Shown one piece after another: positions 34,459-44,107 of a stretch of DNA of 64,000 nucleotides. The DNA is from Paeniglutamicibacter antarcticus_C (GTDB lineage Bacteria; Actinomycetota; Actinomycetes; Actinomycetales; Micrococcaceae): positions 1 through 64,000 of the forward strand of contig NZ_BAABLK010000028.1 in assembly GCF_039544305.1 (NCBI RefSeq). Direction: 5' to 3'. Under the pieces are notes generated by a model, which did no database searches, was not told the origin of the DNA, and worked only from the letters and a program-made list of their open reading frames with translations. How positions within the stretch are numbered: position 1 is the stretch's first letter; every line of letters starts with the position of its first letter. The translations under genes were made by a program, and so were the position numbers.

Positions 34459-35289
34459 CTAGGTGCGCGGCGGCTTCCGCGCGGTGTCGGTGATGTTGCG
34501 CAACAGCTGGTCGAAGAGTGCTGCGGTCTTCTTTGCAGGCTTGCCCGGCCACTGGTGAACGGAGTACGCAGCACCCTGGATCTGCTGCCAGTCGGCGAAC
34601 TCCGGCAGCTCCGGGCTCAACATCGAGGAACCGAACATCGAACGCATCTCCGCCAGACGGAAGCGGTGCTCATCGGAGTCCGGGCGCACCCGGTTGGCGA
34701 TGACATCGATCCGGCCCAGCTCCGGTGCATACTCCTTGCGGAACATCTCCAAGGCACGCTGGGTGCGTTCGGTTCCCGCCACGGAGAACAACGAGGGTTC
34801 GGCAACCAGAAGGATGCGCTCACTGGCGCTCCAGGCCATGCGCGTCAGCCCGTTCAGCGAAGGCGGGCAGTCAATGAGCACCAGAGCGTAACCCGAGGTC
34901 TTGGCAAGAAGCTGCGTGAGCCGGCGCAGGTCGCGTGCACGCAGGTCGGGTCGGTCGTAGATCCCTGCGTAGGCGTCGCCGACCGCCACGTCGTGCACCG
35001 GGACCCTGGTCAAGGACCGCTTGGACACGGCCTTGGCCTGCCACGAGCTGGAAACGATGTTGTCGGCCAGGTTCGTCTTGCGCGAAGCCTTCAGCATCCG
35101 GCCGATGGTCAACTTGGAGTCGACGCGTACGCCCAGGCCGGTGCTGGCATCCGCATGGGGGTCCAGATCGATGACGAGCGTGGGGATACCAGCTGCGAGA
35201 GCGGCCGACGCGAGCCCCAACGTAACGGAGGTCTTGCCTACGCCACCTTTAAGGCTGCTAATGCTCACTACCTGCACGGAACGGACCAC
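34459..35289 (-). CDS. orphan ParA-like ATPase
   Basis: A 276-residue ParA/MinD-fold ATPase with deviant Walker A SSLKGGVGKTSVTLGLASAA and LVIDLDPHADASTGLG. No ParB or partner gene is adjacent, so it is not a plasmid partition module. Actinobacterial orphan ParA proteins (for example PldP) act in cell division or polar positioning, a possible role here. It starts with GTG 35289 and is divergent from pyc. Confidence 0.88.
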   Translation of the reverse strand: MVRSVQVVSISSLKGGVGKTSVTLGLASAALAAGIPTLVIDLDPHADASTGLGVRVDSKLTIGRMLKASRKTNLADNIVSSSWQAKAVSKRSLTRVPVHDVAVGDAYAGIYDRPDLRARDLRRLTQLLAKTSGYALVLIDCPPSLNGLTRMAWSASERILLVAEPSLFSVAGTERTQRALEMFRKEYAPELGRIDVIANRVRPDSDEHRFRLAEMRSMFGSSMLSPELPEFADWQQIQGAAYSVHQWPGKPAKKTAALFDQLLRNITDTARKPPRT

Positions 35290-35555
35290 GTCCTTTTCTA
35301 CTGTTAGTTTCTCGCGAGTTGATGAATGGTTCCCATAACATCATAATCGGCTTCCGCTTCCTTTGCGGCCACCCTCCCGAACGACCGGTTGACACCACTG
35401 TTTCGTGCTTGACGCAATCTTTTGCCGCGTGTGCAGCCGATCACGGTAGGGTGTGGATTTGGGACGCCGGAACATAGGCGTCGACCAGTTATTAGGCGCG
35501 GGCCGCACCCTAGGCACGTGTGCTTTTTCATCCTTTTATCATTCGCAGGAGCGCC

Positions 35556-38500
35556 ATGTTTAAGAAGATCTTGGTAGCCAACCGAGGCGAGATCGCAATT
35601 CGCGCCTTCCGTGCCGGCTATGAGCTGGGCGCGAAGACCGTCGCCGTGTACCCGTATGAGGATCGCAATTCGATCCATCGCCAGAAGTCCGACGAGGCCT
35701 ACCAGATCGGTGAAGAAGGACACCCGGTCAGGGCATATCTCGACGTCGAGGAGGTCATCCGCGTTGCGAAGGAAGCCGGCGCCGATGCCATCTACCCGGG
35801 ATACGGGTTCCTCGCCGAAAATCCCGACCTATCACGCGCTGCTGCCCAAGCAGGCATCAAGTTCATCGGCCCTGCTGCCGAGATCCTTGAACTGGCGGGC
35901 AACAAGGTGGAGGCCTTGCGGGCGGCCCGCAAGGCGGGCATCCCGGTACTGAACTCCTCCGAACCCAGCTCGGACGTCGAGTACCTCACCGCCGAAGCCG
36001 ACAAGATCGGTTTCCCGGTCTTCGTCAAGGCCGTGGCCGGCGGCGGAGGGCGTGGCATGCGCCGCGTTGACACCCGAGAGCAGCTGGCCGAATCGCTCTC
36101 TGCAGCCATGCGCGAAGCTGCAAGCGCCTTTGGCGATGACACGATGTTCGTCGAACAGGCCGTGTTGCGCCCACGCCACATCGAGGTCCAGGTCCTGGCC
36201 GACGAGCACGGCAACGTCGTGCACCTTTTCGAACGCGACTGTTCGCTTCAGCGCCGCCACCAGAAGGTCATCGAGATCGCTCCGGCGCCGAACCTGGAGG
36301 AGGGCATCCGCCAAGCGCTCTACAAGGATGCGGTGAAGTTCGCCAAGGCGCTGAACTACCAGAACGCCGGCACCGTCGAGTTCCTCGTCGACACCGAGGG
36401 CGAACGCGCCGGAGAGCACGTGTTCATCGAGATGAACCCTCGCATCCAGGTAGAACACACCGTCACCGAGGAAATCACCGACGTCGACTTGGTGCAGGCT
36501 CAGATACGCATTGCCGCAGGCGCCACTCTTGAAGAGCTCGAGATCCGCCAAGACGAGCTGAAGATCCGCGGCGTAGCCATGCAGGCACGTATCACCACCG
36601 AGGACCCGGCCAACGGCTTCCGCCCGGACGTCGGGACCATCACGGTCTACCGTTCGGCAGGCGGCTCCGGGGTGCGCCTTGACGGCGGAACCATCTACAC
36701 CGGTGCCGAGGTCTCCCCGCACTTTGACTCGATGCTGGTCAAGCTCACCTGCCGCGGCCGCGACTTTTCAACCGCCGCGACCCGTCTGCGTCGTGCGCTA
36801 GCAGAATTCCGCATCCGCGGCGTCACCACGAACATCCCATTCCTGCAAAACGTGCTTGACGATCCGGCGTTCCTGGCCGGGGAAGTCGCCACCGACTTCA
36901 TCGACAAGCACCCGGAGTTGCTGGCGGGGCGCAAGTCCCAGGACCGTGGCACCAAGGCGCTCTCTTTCCTTGCGGATGTGAGCGTCAACCAGCCCCACGG
37001 CGAGCGTGTAGAGGGCATCGATCCGCGAAAGAAGCTGCCTTCCTTCCCGGGGGACAAGACCTCGGAGCCAGACCGAAGCCCGTTTGACGGACCCTCGGAG
37101 CAAACACCGGCAGCCGGCTGGCGCCAGCGCTTGCTGGAACTGGGTCCGGAAGGGTTTGCCAAGGCACTGCGTGCCGAAACGGCCGTAGCCCTCACAGACA
37201 CGACCTTCCGTGATGCACACCAGTCGCTGCTGGCCACCCGCGTGCGTACCCGGGACCTGCTCGCCGCTGCACCTGCTTACGCCCACGTGCTGCCGCAGCT
37301 GTTCTCCATGGAGGTCTGGGGCGGAGCGACCTACGACGTGTCCCTGCGCTTCCTGGGTGAGGACCCGTGGCGCCGCCTGGCGCTGCTGCGCGCCGAGCTG
37401 CCCAACATCCCGCTGCAGATGCTGCTGCGTGGACGCAACACGGTGGGCTACACCCCGTACCCGACGGAGGTCACCGATGCGTTCGTGAAGGAAGCCGCTG
37501 CCACCGGCATCGATATCTTCCGCATCTTCGATGCGCTCAACGACGTCTCGCAGATGGCACCGGCCATCAAGGCGGTCCGTGCGACCGGGACCGCGGTTGC
37601 CGAGGTGGCCCTGTGCTATACCGGGAACCTGCTGGATCCCGCAGAAGACCTGTACACCCTTGAGTACTACCTGGAGCTGGCCCAGCAGATCGTTGACGCC
37701 GGGGCACACATCCTGGCGATCAAGGACATGGCCGGGCTCTTGCGCCCTGCCGCGGCAGCCAAGCTGGTCACCGCTCTGCGCGAGCGCTTCGACCTTCCGG
37801 TGCACTTGCACACCCACGACACCGCGGGCGGCCAGAGCGCAACGCTGATGGCAGCCATCGACGCCGGGGTGGACGCGGTGGACGTCGCGGCGGCATCGAT
37901 GGCGGGGACCACATCCCAGCCCTCGGCCTCCGCGCTGATCGCGGCACTGGAGAACACCGAACGCGATACCGGGATCTCTTTGGAGGCTGCGGCATCGTTG
38001 GAGCCCTACTGGGAGTCCGTTCGTGCCATGTATGCACCGTTCGAGTCGGGGCTTGCCGCCCCGACCGGCCGCGTCTACCGCCACGAGATCCCCGGCGGAC
38101 AGCTCTCGAACCTGCGCCAGCAGGCGATCGCGCTGGGCCTGGGGGAGCGCTTCGAAGCCATCGAAGACATGTACACCGCGGCCAACGCGATCCTGGGCCG
38201 GTTGGTCAAGGTCACTCCGTCTTCCAAGGTCGTCGGCGATTTGGCCCTGCAGCTGGTGGGCATGGGCGTGGACCCGGCAGAATTCGAGAAGGATCCGGCC
38301 TCCTTTGACATCCCGGACTCCGTCATCCAGTTCCTCTCCGGGGAACTGGGCGATCCTCCGGGGGGCTGGCCCGAGCCGTTCCGTTCCAAGGCCCTGGAGG
38401 GCCGCGTCGTGCGTCCGCGTGTCGAAGAACTTTCGCCCGAGGACTCGGCGGCGCTGAACGGAGAATCGGAAACCCGCCAGCGAACGCTGAACCGCCTGCT

Positions 38501-39005
38501 GTTTGCCGGCCCGACGCGTGACTTCGAGGCAACCGTTGAGGCCTACGGCGACGTGTCAACGCTGCATACCCGTGACTACCTCTACGGGCTGGTCAAGGGT
38601 CGCGAACACGTTGTCTCACTGGGCAAGGGGGTGCGCCTGCTGGTAATCCTGCAGTCGATCTCCGAAGCCGACGACAAGGGCATGCGTACCGTCACCGTCC
38701 TGCTCAACGGCCAGCCGCGGCAGATCATGGTCCGCGACAACCAGGTGGAATCCACCGTTGTCGTGGCGGAGAAGGCCGACGCATCAAACCCGAACCACCT
38801 CGCCGCGCCGTTCGCCGGCGCCGTCACCCCCCAGGTCGCCGTGGGTGATCGCATTGAGGTGGGCGGCACCGTGGGCACCATCGAGGCGATGAAGATGGAA
38901 GCCGGGATCACCTCCACGGTGGCTGGTACCGTCTCCCGCCTGGCCATCACCGGCACCTCGCAGGTCCAAGGAGGCGATCTGCTGATCGTCGTCGATCCGG
39001 CTTAG
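35556..39005 (+). CDS. pyc: pyruvate carboxylase
   Basis: A 1149-residue full-length pyruvate carboxylase, making oxaloacetate from pyruvate and bicarbonate. Domains in order: biotin carboxylase (residues 1-about 460, starting KKILVANRGEIAIRAFR; MNPRIQVEHTVTEEI), carboxyltransferase (about 540-830, TDTTFRDAHQSLLATR), and C-terminal biotin carrier with the biotinylated Lys in IEAMKMEAGI. ATG 35556 follows CAGGAG. It supplies the oxaloacetate used by prpC and by the TCA cycle. Confidence 0.97.
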   Translation: MFKKILVANRGEIAIRAFRAGYELGAKTVAVYPYEDRNSIHRQKSDEAYQIGEEGHPVRAYLDVEEVIRVAKEAGADAIYPGYGFLAENPDLSRAAAQAGIKFIGPAAEILELAGNKVEALRAARKAGIPVLNSSEPSSDVEYLTAEADKIGFPVFVKAVAGGGGRGMRRVDTREQLAESLSAAMREAASAFGDDTMFVEQAVLRPRHIEVQVLADEHGNVVHLFERDCSLQRRHQKVIEIAPAPNLEEGIRQALYKDAVKFAKALNYQNAGTVEFLVDTEGERAGEHVFIEMNPRIQVEHTVTEEITDVDLVQAQIRIAAGATLEELEIRQDELKIRGVAMQARITTEDPANGFRPDVGTITVYRSAGGSGVRLDGGTIYTGAEVSPHFDSMLVKLTCRGRDFSTAATRLRRALAEFRIRGVTTNIPFLQNVLDDPAFLAGEVATDFIDKHPELLAGRKSQDRGTKALSFLADVSVNQPHGERVEGIDPRKKLPSFPGDKTSEPDRSPFDGPSEQTPAAGWRQRLLELGPEGFAKALRAETAVALTDTTFRDAHQSLLATRVRTRDLLAAAPAYAHVLPQLFSMEVWGGATYDVSLRFLGEDPWRRLALLRAELPNIPLQMLLRGRNTVGYTPYPTEVTDAFVKEAAATGIDIFRIFDALNDVSQMAPAIKAVRATGTAVAEVALCYTGNLLDPAEDLYTLEYYLELAQQIVDAGAHILAIKDMAGLLRPAAAAKLVTALRERFDLPVHLHTHDTAGGQSATLMAAIDAGVDAVDVAAASMAGTTSQPSASALIAALENTERDTGISLEAAASLEPYWESVRAMYAPFESGLAAPTGRVYRHEIPGGQLSNLRQQAIALGLGERFEAIEDMYTAANAILGRLVKVTPSSKVVGDLALQLVGMGVDPAEFEKDPASFDIPDSVIQFLSGELGDPPGGWPEPFRSKALEGRVVRPRVEELSPEDSAALNGESETRQRTLNRLLFAGPTRDFEATVEAYGDVSTLHTRDYLYGLVKGREHVVSLGKGVRLLVILQSISEADDKGMRTVTVLLNGQPRQIMVRDNQVESTVVVAEKADASNPNHLAAPFAGAVTPQVAVGDRIEVGGTVGTIEAMKMEAGITSTVAGTVSRLAITGTSQVQGGDLLIVVDPA

Positions 39006-39060
39006 CGGCGGGATCGTCCGGCCCGAACCGGCGCGGAAGCCGCACAAGCGGCAACTAGCA

Positions 39061-39110
39061 TGAGGATGGCCCCACCCGCCCCGATCCGGGGCGGGCCGGG
39101 GCCATCCTCA
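39061..39110 (+). terminator. terminator behind pyc
   Basis: TGAGGATGGCCCC (39061-39073) pairs with GGGGCCATCCTCA (39098-39110), and CCCGCCCC (39075-39082) with GGGGCGGG (39088-39095). It begins 56 bases after the pyc stop. Confidence 0.85.
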
Positions 39111-39212
39111 TCTGCATGCTAGGGTGCGAAATGCTGCTGGAACCACCAGCGGAACGTATCGGAGGGCGGTGGGCCGGGAATGGTCCATCGTCGCAGGAAA
39201 CAAGGGGGGCCC

Positions 39213-40124
39213 ATGGCTGGCAAATGGAGCGGGTATATTGCCCGGTGGCTCTCGAAGCGGGCCGGGAAACCGGCCGCGGATACCGGACCGGCCAAGGAAA
39301 CTGATTCGTCCCCGAATCAGACCGCCGAGATTCCAGCGGATCCCGCAACGACAGCGCCAAACGAATTCGAGGAACCGCCGGGACCCGAGATCGCCACGGC
39401 GCTGGAAGAAACGAATGCCACGTCACCGGAAACAACGAATGCCACGTCACCGGAAACAACGAATGCCACGTCACCGGAAACAACGAACGAGGCAAATGCC
39501 GATGCAGCCGATGCTGAGGGCGGTGCCCCGGCCGATGGCCAGCCCGGTGAGCCGGGCTCCGAGAGCTCCGAGATGCGCGCTCTACCCGGCGAAGGAGCGC
39601 CGGCAACGGCACCGGTTCCGGTCACCGGAGCCGAACCGGGAACCCGCAGCCAAAAGGTCGTCACGTTGGTCGCGCTGGGGGAACATGCCGGCACCAGGAC
39701 CGTGGCAGCAGCTATGGCCGGCAGAGCCCGCGGCAAGGGGTGGACGCTGCGCACCAGCGGTCCCGGCCTTACCCGTGCGGCATTCTCCGGGATGCTCAAC
39801 GGCACTGACGCCGTGGTGCTTGTAGCACCGCCCGAACCGGAAGCCACCTCGGTACTGCGTGAAAAGCTGGACTGGTTCGAGGCCAACAACCGTCCCGCGA
39901 TGGCCGGGAAAACCGTGTTCGTGATCAACTTGGGTGCCTCGCACCAGGAGTCGGGCGACACGTCGGGCCTCCAGCTGCCGGCCGATCTGGAGCGCCCGTT
40001 GGTGCTGCTGCCCTATGACCCGGCGCTCTCCTCCGGGACACCGGCGAGGGCCCCGCGCCGGGCAGCACGCCGGGCACTGGACCAACTCATCGAAGAACTT
40101 TCCACCATCTTTCAGGAGCACTAG
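39213..40124 (+). CDS. MinD/ParA-fold protein without a canonical P-loop
   Basis: A 303-residue protein. The first 140 residues are low-complexity Ala/Pro/Thr/Glu-rich with a short tandem repeat. The C-terminal 160 residues (VVTLVALGEHAGTRTVAAAM; AVVLVAPPEPEATSVLREKL; KTVFVINLG) follow the MinD/ParA fold, but the place of the Walker A lysine is GEHAGTRTV, with no Lys. It may therefore be a non-hydrolysing relative. ATG 39213 is preferred over the frame opening at 39180. It ends six bases before the mycothione reductase start, so the two are probably co-transcribed. The function is unknown. Confidence 0.75.
   Translation: MAGKWSGYIARWLSKRAGKPAADTGPAKETDSSPNQTAEIPADPATTAPNEFEEPPGPEIATALEETNATSPETTNATSPETTNATSPETTNEANADAADAEGGAPADGQPGEPGSESSEMRALPGEGAPATAPVPVTGAEPGTRSQKVVTLVALGEHAGTRTVAAAMAGRARGKGWTLRTSGPGLTRAAFSGMLNGTDAVVLVAPPEPEATSVLREKLDWFEANNRPAMAGKTVFVINLGASHQESGDTSGLQLPADLERPLVLLPYDPALSSGTPARAPRRAARRALDQLIEELSTIFQEH
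39411..39482 (+). repeat. three perfect 24-bp tandem repeats
   Basis: Three identical 24-base units start at 39411, 39435 and 39459 (ACGAATGCCACGTCACCGGA plus AACA). They encode three copies of the octapeptide TNATSPET in the disordered part of the MinD-like protein. Confidence 0.95.
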
Positions 40125-40130
40125 GAACCC

Positions 40131-41546
40131 ATGGCACATTACGACCTGGCAATCATCGGATCTGGATCCGGGAATTCGCTGATCACCGAGTTCTGGGACG
40201 ACAAGAAAGTGGCGATCATCGACTCTGGCGTCTTCGGCGGAACCTGCCTGAACGTCGGCTGCATCCCCACAAAGATGTTCGTCTATCCCGCACAACTGGC
40301 CCAAAGCGCCGCAGAAGCCAAACGCCTCGGCGTGGACCTGGACTTCAGCGGGGCCAACTGGCCCGAGATCCGCGACCGTATCTTCGGGCGCATCGACGCG
40401 ATCTCTGAAGCCGGCAAGAACTACCGTGCCCACGAGCTGGAGAACGTGACCCTCTACACCGAGCATGTCTCGTTCGTGTCGCCCAACGAGTTGCGCACCG
40501 CCAGCGGACAGAGCATCACCGCTGAGAGGATTGTCGTTGCCACCGGATCCCGCGCCACCCTGCCCGATGCCCCCGGCATCGACCTCCCCGGGGTGCACAC
40601 CTCGGACAGCATCATGCGCCTTGATGCGCTGCCCAAGTCCCTGGTGATCCTCGGAGGCGGTTATATCGCCAGTGAATTCGCTGCAGTGTTCTCCGCACTG
40701 GGATCCGAGGTGATCCAGGTCAACCGTTCCGGTGCATTGATGCGCAAGCAGGATGCCGACATCACCGCGGCATTCACCCAGGCAGCGGCCAAGCGCTGGG
40801 GCGTTGAGCTCAACGCTAACCTGCGCGGCATCACCAAGCAGGGGGATGGCCTTCACTTGGAATTCGCCCGCGGGAGCGAATCCCTGGTGCTGGAGGCGGA
40901 CACCGTGCTGGTGGCCACCGGGCGGCGGCCGAACACCGACGCACTGGGCGTTTCCGGGCTCGGCTTCGACATGCGCGAGGACGGCTCGTTGATCGTCGAT
41001 GAGTACCAACGCATACTCGCCTCGGGAACACCGGTTCCGGGACTCTTTGGCATGGGGGATGCGGCAAACACCGAGCAGCTCAAGCACGTGGCCAACCGTG
41101 AGGCACGCGTGGTATCGCACAACCTTGAAAACCCGCTGGCGATGCGGCCCATGGATCGCCGGGCAGTTCCGGCGGCGGTGTTCAGCATCCCGCAGATCGC
41201 ATGCGTTGGATTGAGCGAGGAACAAGCGCGGGCCGAACACGGAGAGGACGCTGTACTCAGCGTCATCCAGGACTTCGGGTCCACCGCCTACGGGTGGGCG
41301 ATGGAGGACGGCGAAGGCATCGTGAAGCTGGTGGCGCACAAGGAAAGCGGACTGCTGCTGGGAGCGCACATCATGGGCCATGAAGCTGCATTGCTCATCC
41401 AGCCGCTCATCCAGGCGATGGTGACGGGGTTGGACGTGAGCACCATGGCGCGGGAGCAGTTCTGGATCCACCCGGCGCTGAGCGAAGTGGTGGAAAACGC
41501 GTTGCTGGGCCTCGGGGTTCCTGCCCGCGGGGACGACCCGCTCTAG
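40131..41546 (+). CDS. mtr: mycothione reductase
   Basis: A 471-residue FAD/NADPH flavoprotein that reduces mycothiol disulfide, the actinobacterial counterpart of glutathione reductase. FAD site DLAIIGSGSGNSLI, redox-active disulfide GGTCLNVGCIPTK, NADPH segment VILGGGYIASEFA and the C-terminal interface HPALSEVVENAL are all present. The GSGSGN start in place of GGGSGG is typical of Mtr. A ribosome site AGGAG precedes the ATG. Confidence 0.95.
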   Translation: MAHYDLAIIGSGSGNSLITEFWDDKKVAIIDSGVFGGTCLNVGCIPTKMFVYPAQLAQSAAEAKRLGVDLDFSGANWPEIRDRIFGRIDAISEAGKNYRAHELENVTLYTEHVSFVSPNELRTASGQSITAERIVVATGSRATLPDAPGIDLPGVHTSDSIMRLDALPKSLVILGGGYIASEFAAVFSALGSEVIQVNRSGALMRKQDADITAAFTQAAAKRWGVELNANLRGITKQGDGLHLEFARGSESLVLEADTVLVATGRRPNTDALGVSGLGFDMREDGSLIVDEYQRILASGTPVPGLFGMGDAANTEQLKHVANREARVVSHNLENPLAMRPMDRRAVPAAVFSIPQIACVGLSEEQARAEHGEDAVLSVIQDFGSTAYGWAMEDGEGIVKLVAHKESGLLLGAHIMGHEAALLIQPLIQAMVTGLDVSTMAREQFWIHPALSEVVENALLGLGVPARGDDPL

Positions 41547-41580
41547 ACCGGGGAGCGGCGCACCGCAGCCGGCGGGCAAA

Positions 41581-41625
41581 AAAGTGCCTGTGTGGACACC
41601 GTTTTGGTGTCCACACAGGCACTTT
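41581..41625. terminator. bidirectional terminator between mtr and fadD
   Basis: A perfect 20-base-pair stem (41581-41600 with 41606-41625) around the loop GTTTT; arms begin AAAGTGCCTG and end CAGGCACTTT, so each side provides an A/T run for one direction. Confidence 0.92.
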
Positions 41626-41647
41626 GCCGTTCAGGCCAAAAAGGTGG

Positions 41648-43462
41648 CTACGCGCGCGGTTTGGCGCCTGAGTAGATCTCCTCGACCACCGAGTCGTAGT
41701 CCTTGAGCACCTGTCCGCGCTTGATCTTCAGCGACGGGGTCAGGTGGCCCGAGTCCTCGGTGAAGTCGGTGGGCACGATCCGGAACTCCTTGATGGCCTC
41801 GGCGTTCGAGACGCTGGTGTTGGCCTTCTTGACCAACGCAGTAATCGCCTCCAGGACCTGGGGCAGTTCGGTGGCCTGGGCCATGGTGGTGCTCGCCGAC
41901 AGCTGGTGGCGTTCCAGCCATCCTGGGAGCGCTTCCTCGTCCAGGGTGACCAGAGCGGAGATGAACGGGCGTGCATCGCCGAGCACCACGCACTGGGAGA
42001 CCAGGGGGTTGGCCCGAATCTGGTCCTCGAGCATTGCCGGAATCACGTTCTTGCCGCTGGCGGTGACGATGATTTCCTTCTTGCGTCCGGTGATGCGCAG
42101 GAAGCCCTCGTCATCGAGCTCTCCGATGTCCCCGGTGCGGAACCAGCCGTCGGTGAAGCTTTCCTCGGTGAGGTCAGGACGGTTGTAATAGCCGCGCATC
42201 ACGCAGACGCCCTTGGCCAGGATCTCCCCGTCTTCGGCGATTTTCACGCCGTTGCCAGGCAGGGGCCGTCCCACGGTCCCGATTTTTAGGTGTTTGACGG
42301 TGTTGACGGTGATCGGCGCCGTGGTCTCGGTCAGTCCGTAGCCCTCCAGGACGGTGAGTCCGATGCCGTGGAAGAAGTGGCCCAGTCGTTCGCCCAGAGG
42401 GGCTCCGCCGGAAACCGCGTGAACGACCTTCCCGCCCATCGCGGCACGGATCTTGGAATACAGCAGCACGTCAAAGACCTTGTGCTTGAGCTTGAGGCCC
42501 AGGGGGACCTTGCCGTCCTGCTCGGCACGGGAGTGAGCGATGGCGGTGGCCGCACCGGCGTGGAAGATCTTGCCCTTGCCGCCGTCCTCGGCCTTGAGCA
42601 TCGAGGAGTTGTACACTTTCTCAAAGACGCGCGGCACCGCGAGGATGAAGTTCGGCTGGAATGATTGCAGATCACCCATCAGGTTCTTCACATCAGGGGT
42701 GTGGCCCACCCGGACCCCGGCGGCCACGCAGAGCACCGAAATGTACCGGGCGAAGACGTGTGCCAAGGGCAGGAACATGATGGTCGCGGCGCCGGGGTAG
42801 ACGCACTCGGGAAGGGTCGCCGCGGCGTTGTCGCTTAGTTCGACGAAGTTCGAGTGCGTCAACTCGCAGCCCTTGGGGCGTCCGGTGGTGCCCGAGGTGT
42901 AGATGATGGTGGCAATCGAGTCGAGGCCCGCGGCGGCACGGCGCTCTTCCAAGAGCGCGTCGTCGACGTCGTTGCCGGCCTCGCGCAGTGCATCGAGCCC
43001 GTTTCCGTCGATTTGCCAGATGTGCTTGAGGTCGTCCAGGCCCTCCTGATGGGCGGCTTGGCTCACAACCTTCTCGTGGCGCGGTGCCTCGACCACGACC
43101 GCGGTGGCGTGGGAATCACCCAGGGTCCAGGCGATCTGGCTGGGGGAGGAGGTTTCGTAGACCGGAACCGTGATGCAGCCGGCGAACCAGATCGCGAAGT
43201 CGATCAGCGTCCACTCGTAGCGGGTGCGGGCCATCAAACCAATGCGGCCCCCGGGCTCGATTCCCGAGGCGATGAACCCCTTCGCCAGGGCGGCGGCATC
43301 GGCAGCGAATTCAGAAGCCGGGATGTCGATCCAGGTTCCGGCGGGGCCTGGCTTCGAGAGGAGCACCGGGTTGGCCGCGGACCGGGCATGGCGCAAAAGC
43401 AGGTCGGTGATGTTGGTTTGTGGCGGGTTTATCACCATCGGGGGGACTATCATTTCCTGCAT
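41648..43462 (-). CDS. fadD15: long-chain fatty acid-CoA ligase (FadD15-like)
   Basis: A 604-residue AMP-binding acyl-CoA ligase. Motifs: YTSGTTGRPKGCELTHSN (phosphate loop), GYGLTETTAPI, DGWFRTGDIGELDDEGFLRITGRKKE and a near-C-terminal Lys in KIKRGQ. The class activates long-chain fatty acids at the membrane face; the FadD15 name follows the close position to plsC, aroF and pknL as in Mycobacterium. ATG 43462 follows AAGGAGCTCCAA; longer frames reach 43528 without a ribosome site. Confidence 0.9.
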   Translation of the reverse strand: MQEMIVPPMVINPPQTNITDLLLRHARSAANPVLLSKPGPAGTWIDIPASEFAADAAALAKGFIASGIEPGGRIGLMARTRYEWTLIDFAIWFAGCITVPVYETSSPSQIAWTLGDSHATAVVVEAPRHEKVVSQAAHQEGLDDLKHIWQIDGNGLDALREAGNDVDDALLEERRAAAGLDSIATIIYTSGTTGRPKGCELTHSNFVELSDNAAATLPECVYPGAATIMFLPLAHVFARYISVLCVAAGVRVGHTPDVKNLMGDLQSFQPNFILAVPRVFEKVYNSSMLKAEDGGKGKIFHAGAATAIAHSRAEQDGKVPLGLKLKHKVFDVLLYSKIRAAMGGKVVHAVSGGAPLGERLGHFFHGIGLTVLEGYGLTETTAPITVNTVKHLKIGTVGRPLPGNGVKIAEDGEILAKGVCVMRGYYNRPDLTEESFTDGWFRTGDIGELDDEGFLRITGRKKEIIVTASGKNVIPAMLEDQIRANPLVSQCVVLGDARPFISALVTLDEEALPGWLERHQLSASTTMAQATELPQVLEAITALVKKANTSVSNAEAIKEFRIVPTDFTEDSGHLTPSLKIKRGQVLKDYDSVVEEIYSGAKPRA

Positions 43463-43651
43463 TTGGAGCTCCTTAGGTTCCGGGGTGGGGCTATCGAGGC
43501 CTGCCAACCCCCTAATTCCCCTTGCCACCTATCATAGTGGTTCGAGTCACATTGTTTACTCACTAGTAACTTACGGTGATTTGTCCGGGCGCGCAACAAA
43601 CCTCGCCGATGCGGGCCGGCGGTACGCATCGGCGCGAGGAAGGCACCGAAG

Positions 43652-44107
43652 CTAGACCCGGGCTCCGTCGTCTCCTTCGTTGCGGTGGCGCGGCAACTTG
43701 GCAAAGAGGAACACCGTGGCGGCAACAGCCAGCACCACCAGCCCGATCCACAGCGGCGTGGGCGCTCGCCGCCAGAAGATCGCCAGCAGCAGCAAGGTGA
43801 TCGGTGCCCCAGCGGCACACACCCATGCCAGGGTCGTCAACGGGTTTCCTGATCCCAGCGCCGGAGGGTCATCGGGGATGAACTCGCCGTCGTCGGGATC
43901 CCCGGACCCCTCGTAGTCCCGGGGGCCGGTCAGCGCCGGGTGCATCCTGAAGAGCTGCGGGTCGACGCCGTGAGGCGCTTCGCCGGTGGTGCGATCCGTT
44001 GGCCCTGGATCTGCTGCGGGATCCGATTCCAGCCTGCGGGCCAGGTCGTCCCACACGGCATCGTCGGAATCGCCGGACTCGGCCGGCTCGTGAAACGGGT
44101 TGGTCAT
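43652..44107 (-). CDS. small membrane protein, acidic N-terminus
   Basis: A 151-residue protein with a long acidic soluble N-terminus (about 90 residues, e.g. DSDDAVWDDLARRLESD) and two C-terminal membrane helices (TTLAWVCAAGAPITLLLLAI; LWIGLVVLAVAATVFLF). Its start overlaps the stop of the upstream hydrolase gene by four bases (ATGA), so the two are co-translated. The function is unknown. Confidence 0.75.
   Translation of the reverse strand: MTNPFHEPAESGDSDDAVWDDLARRLESDPAADPGPTDRTTGEAPHGVDPQLFRMHPALTGPRDYEGSGDPDDGEFIPDDPPALGSGNPLTTLAWVCAAGAPITLLLLAIFWRRAPTPLWIGLVVLAVAATVFLFAKLPRHRNEGDDGARV

Noticed and set aside
35385..35460. pyc promoter from TTGACA (35389) or TTGACG (35409)
   Set aside because: No -10 lies at 16-19 bases from either hexamer.
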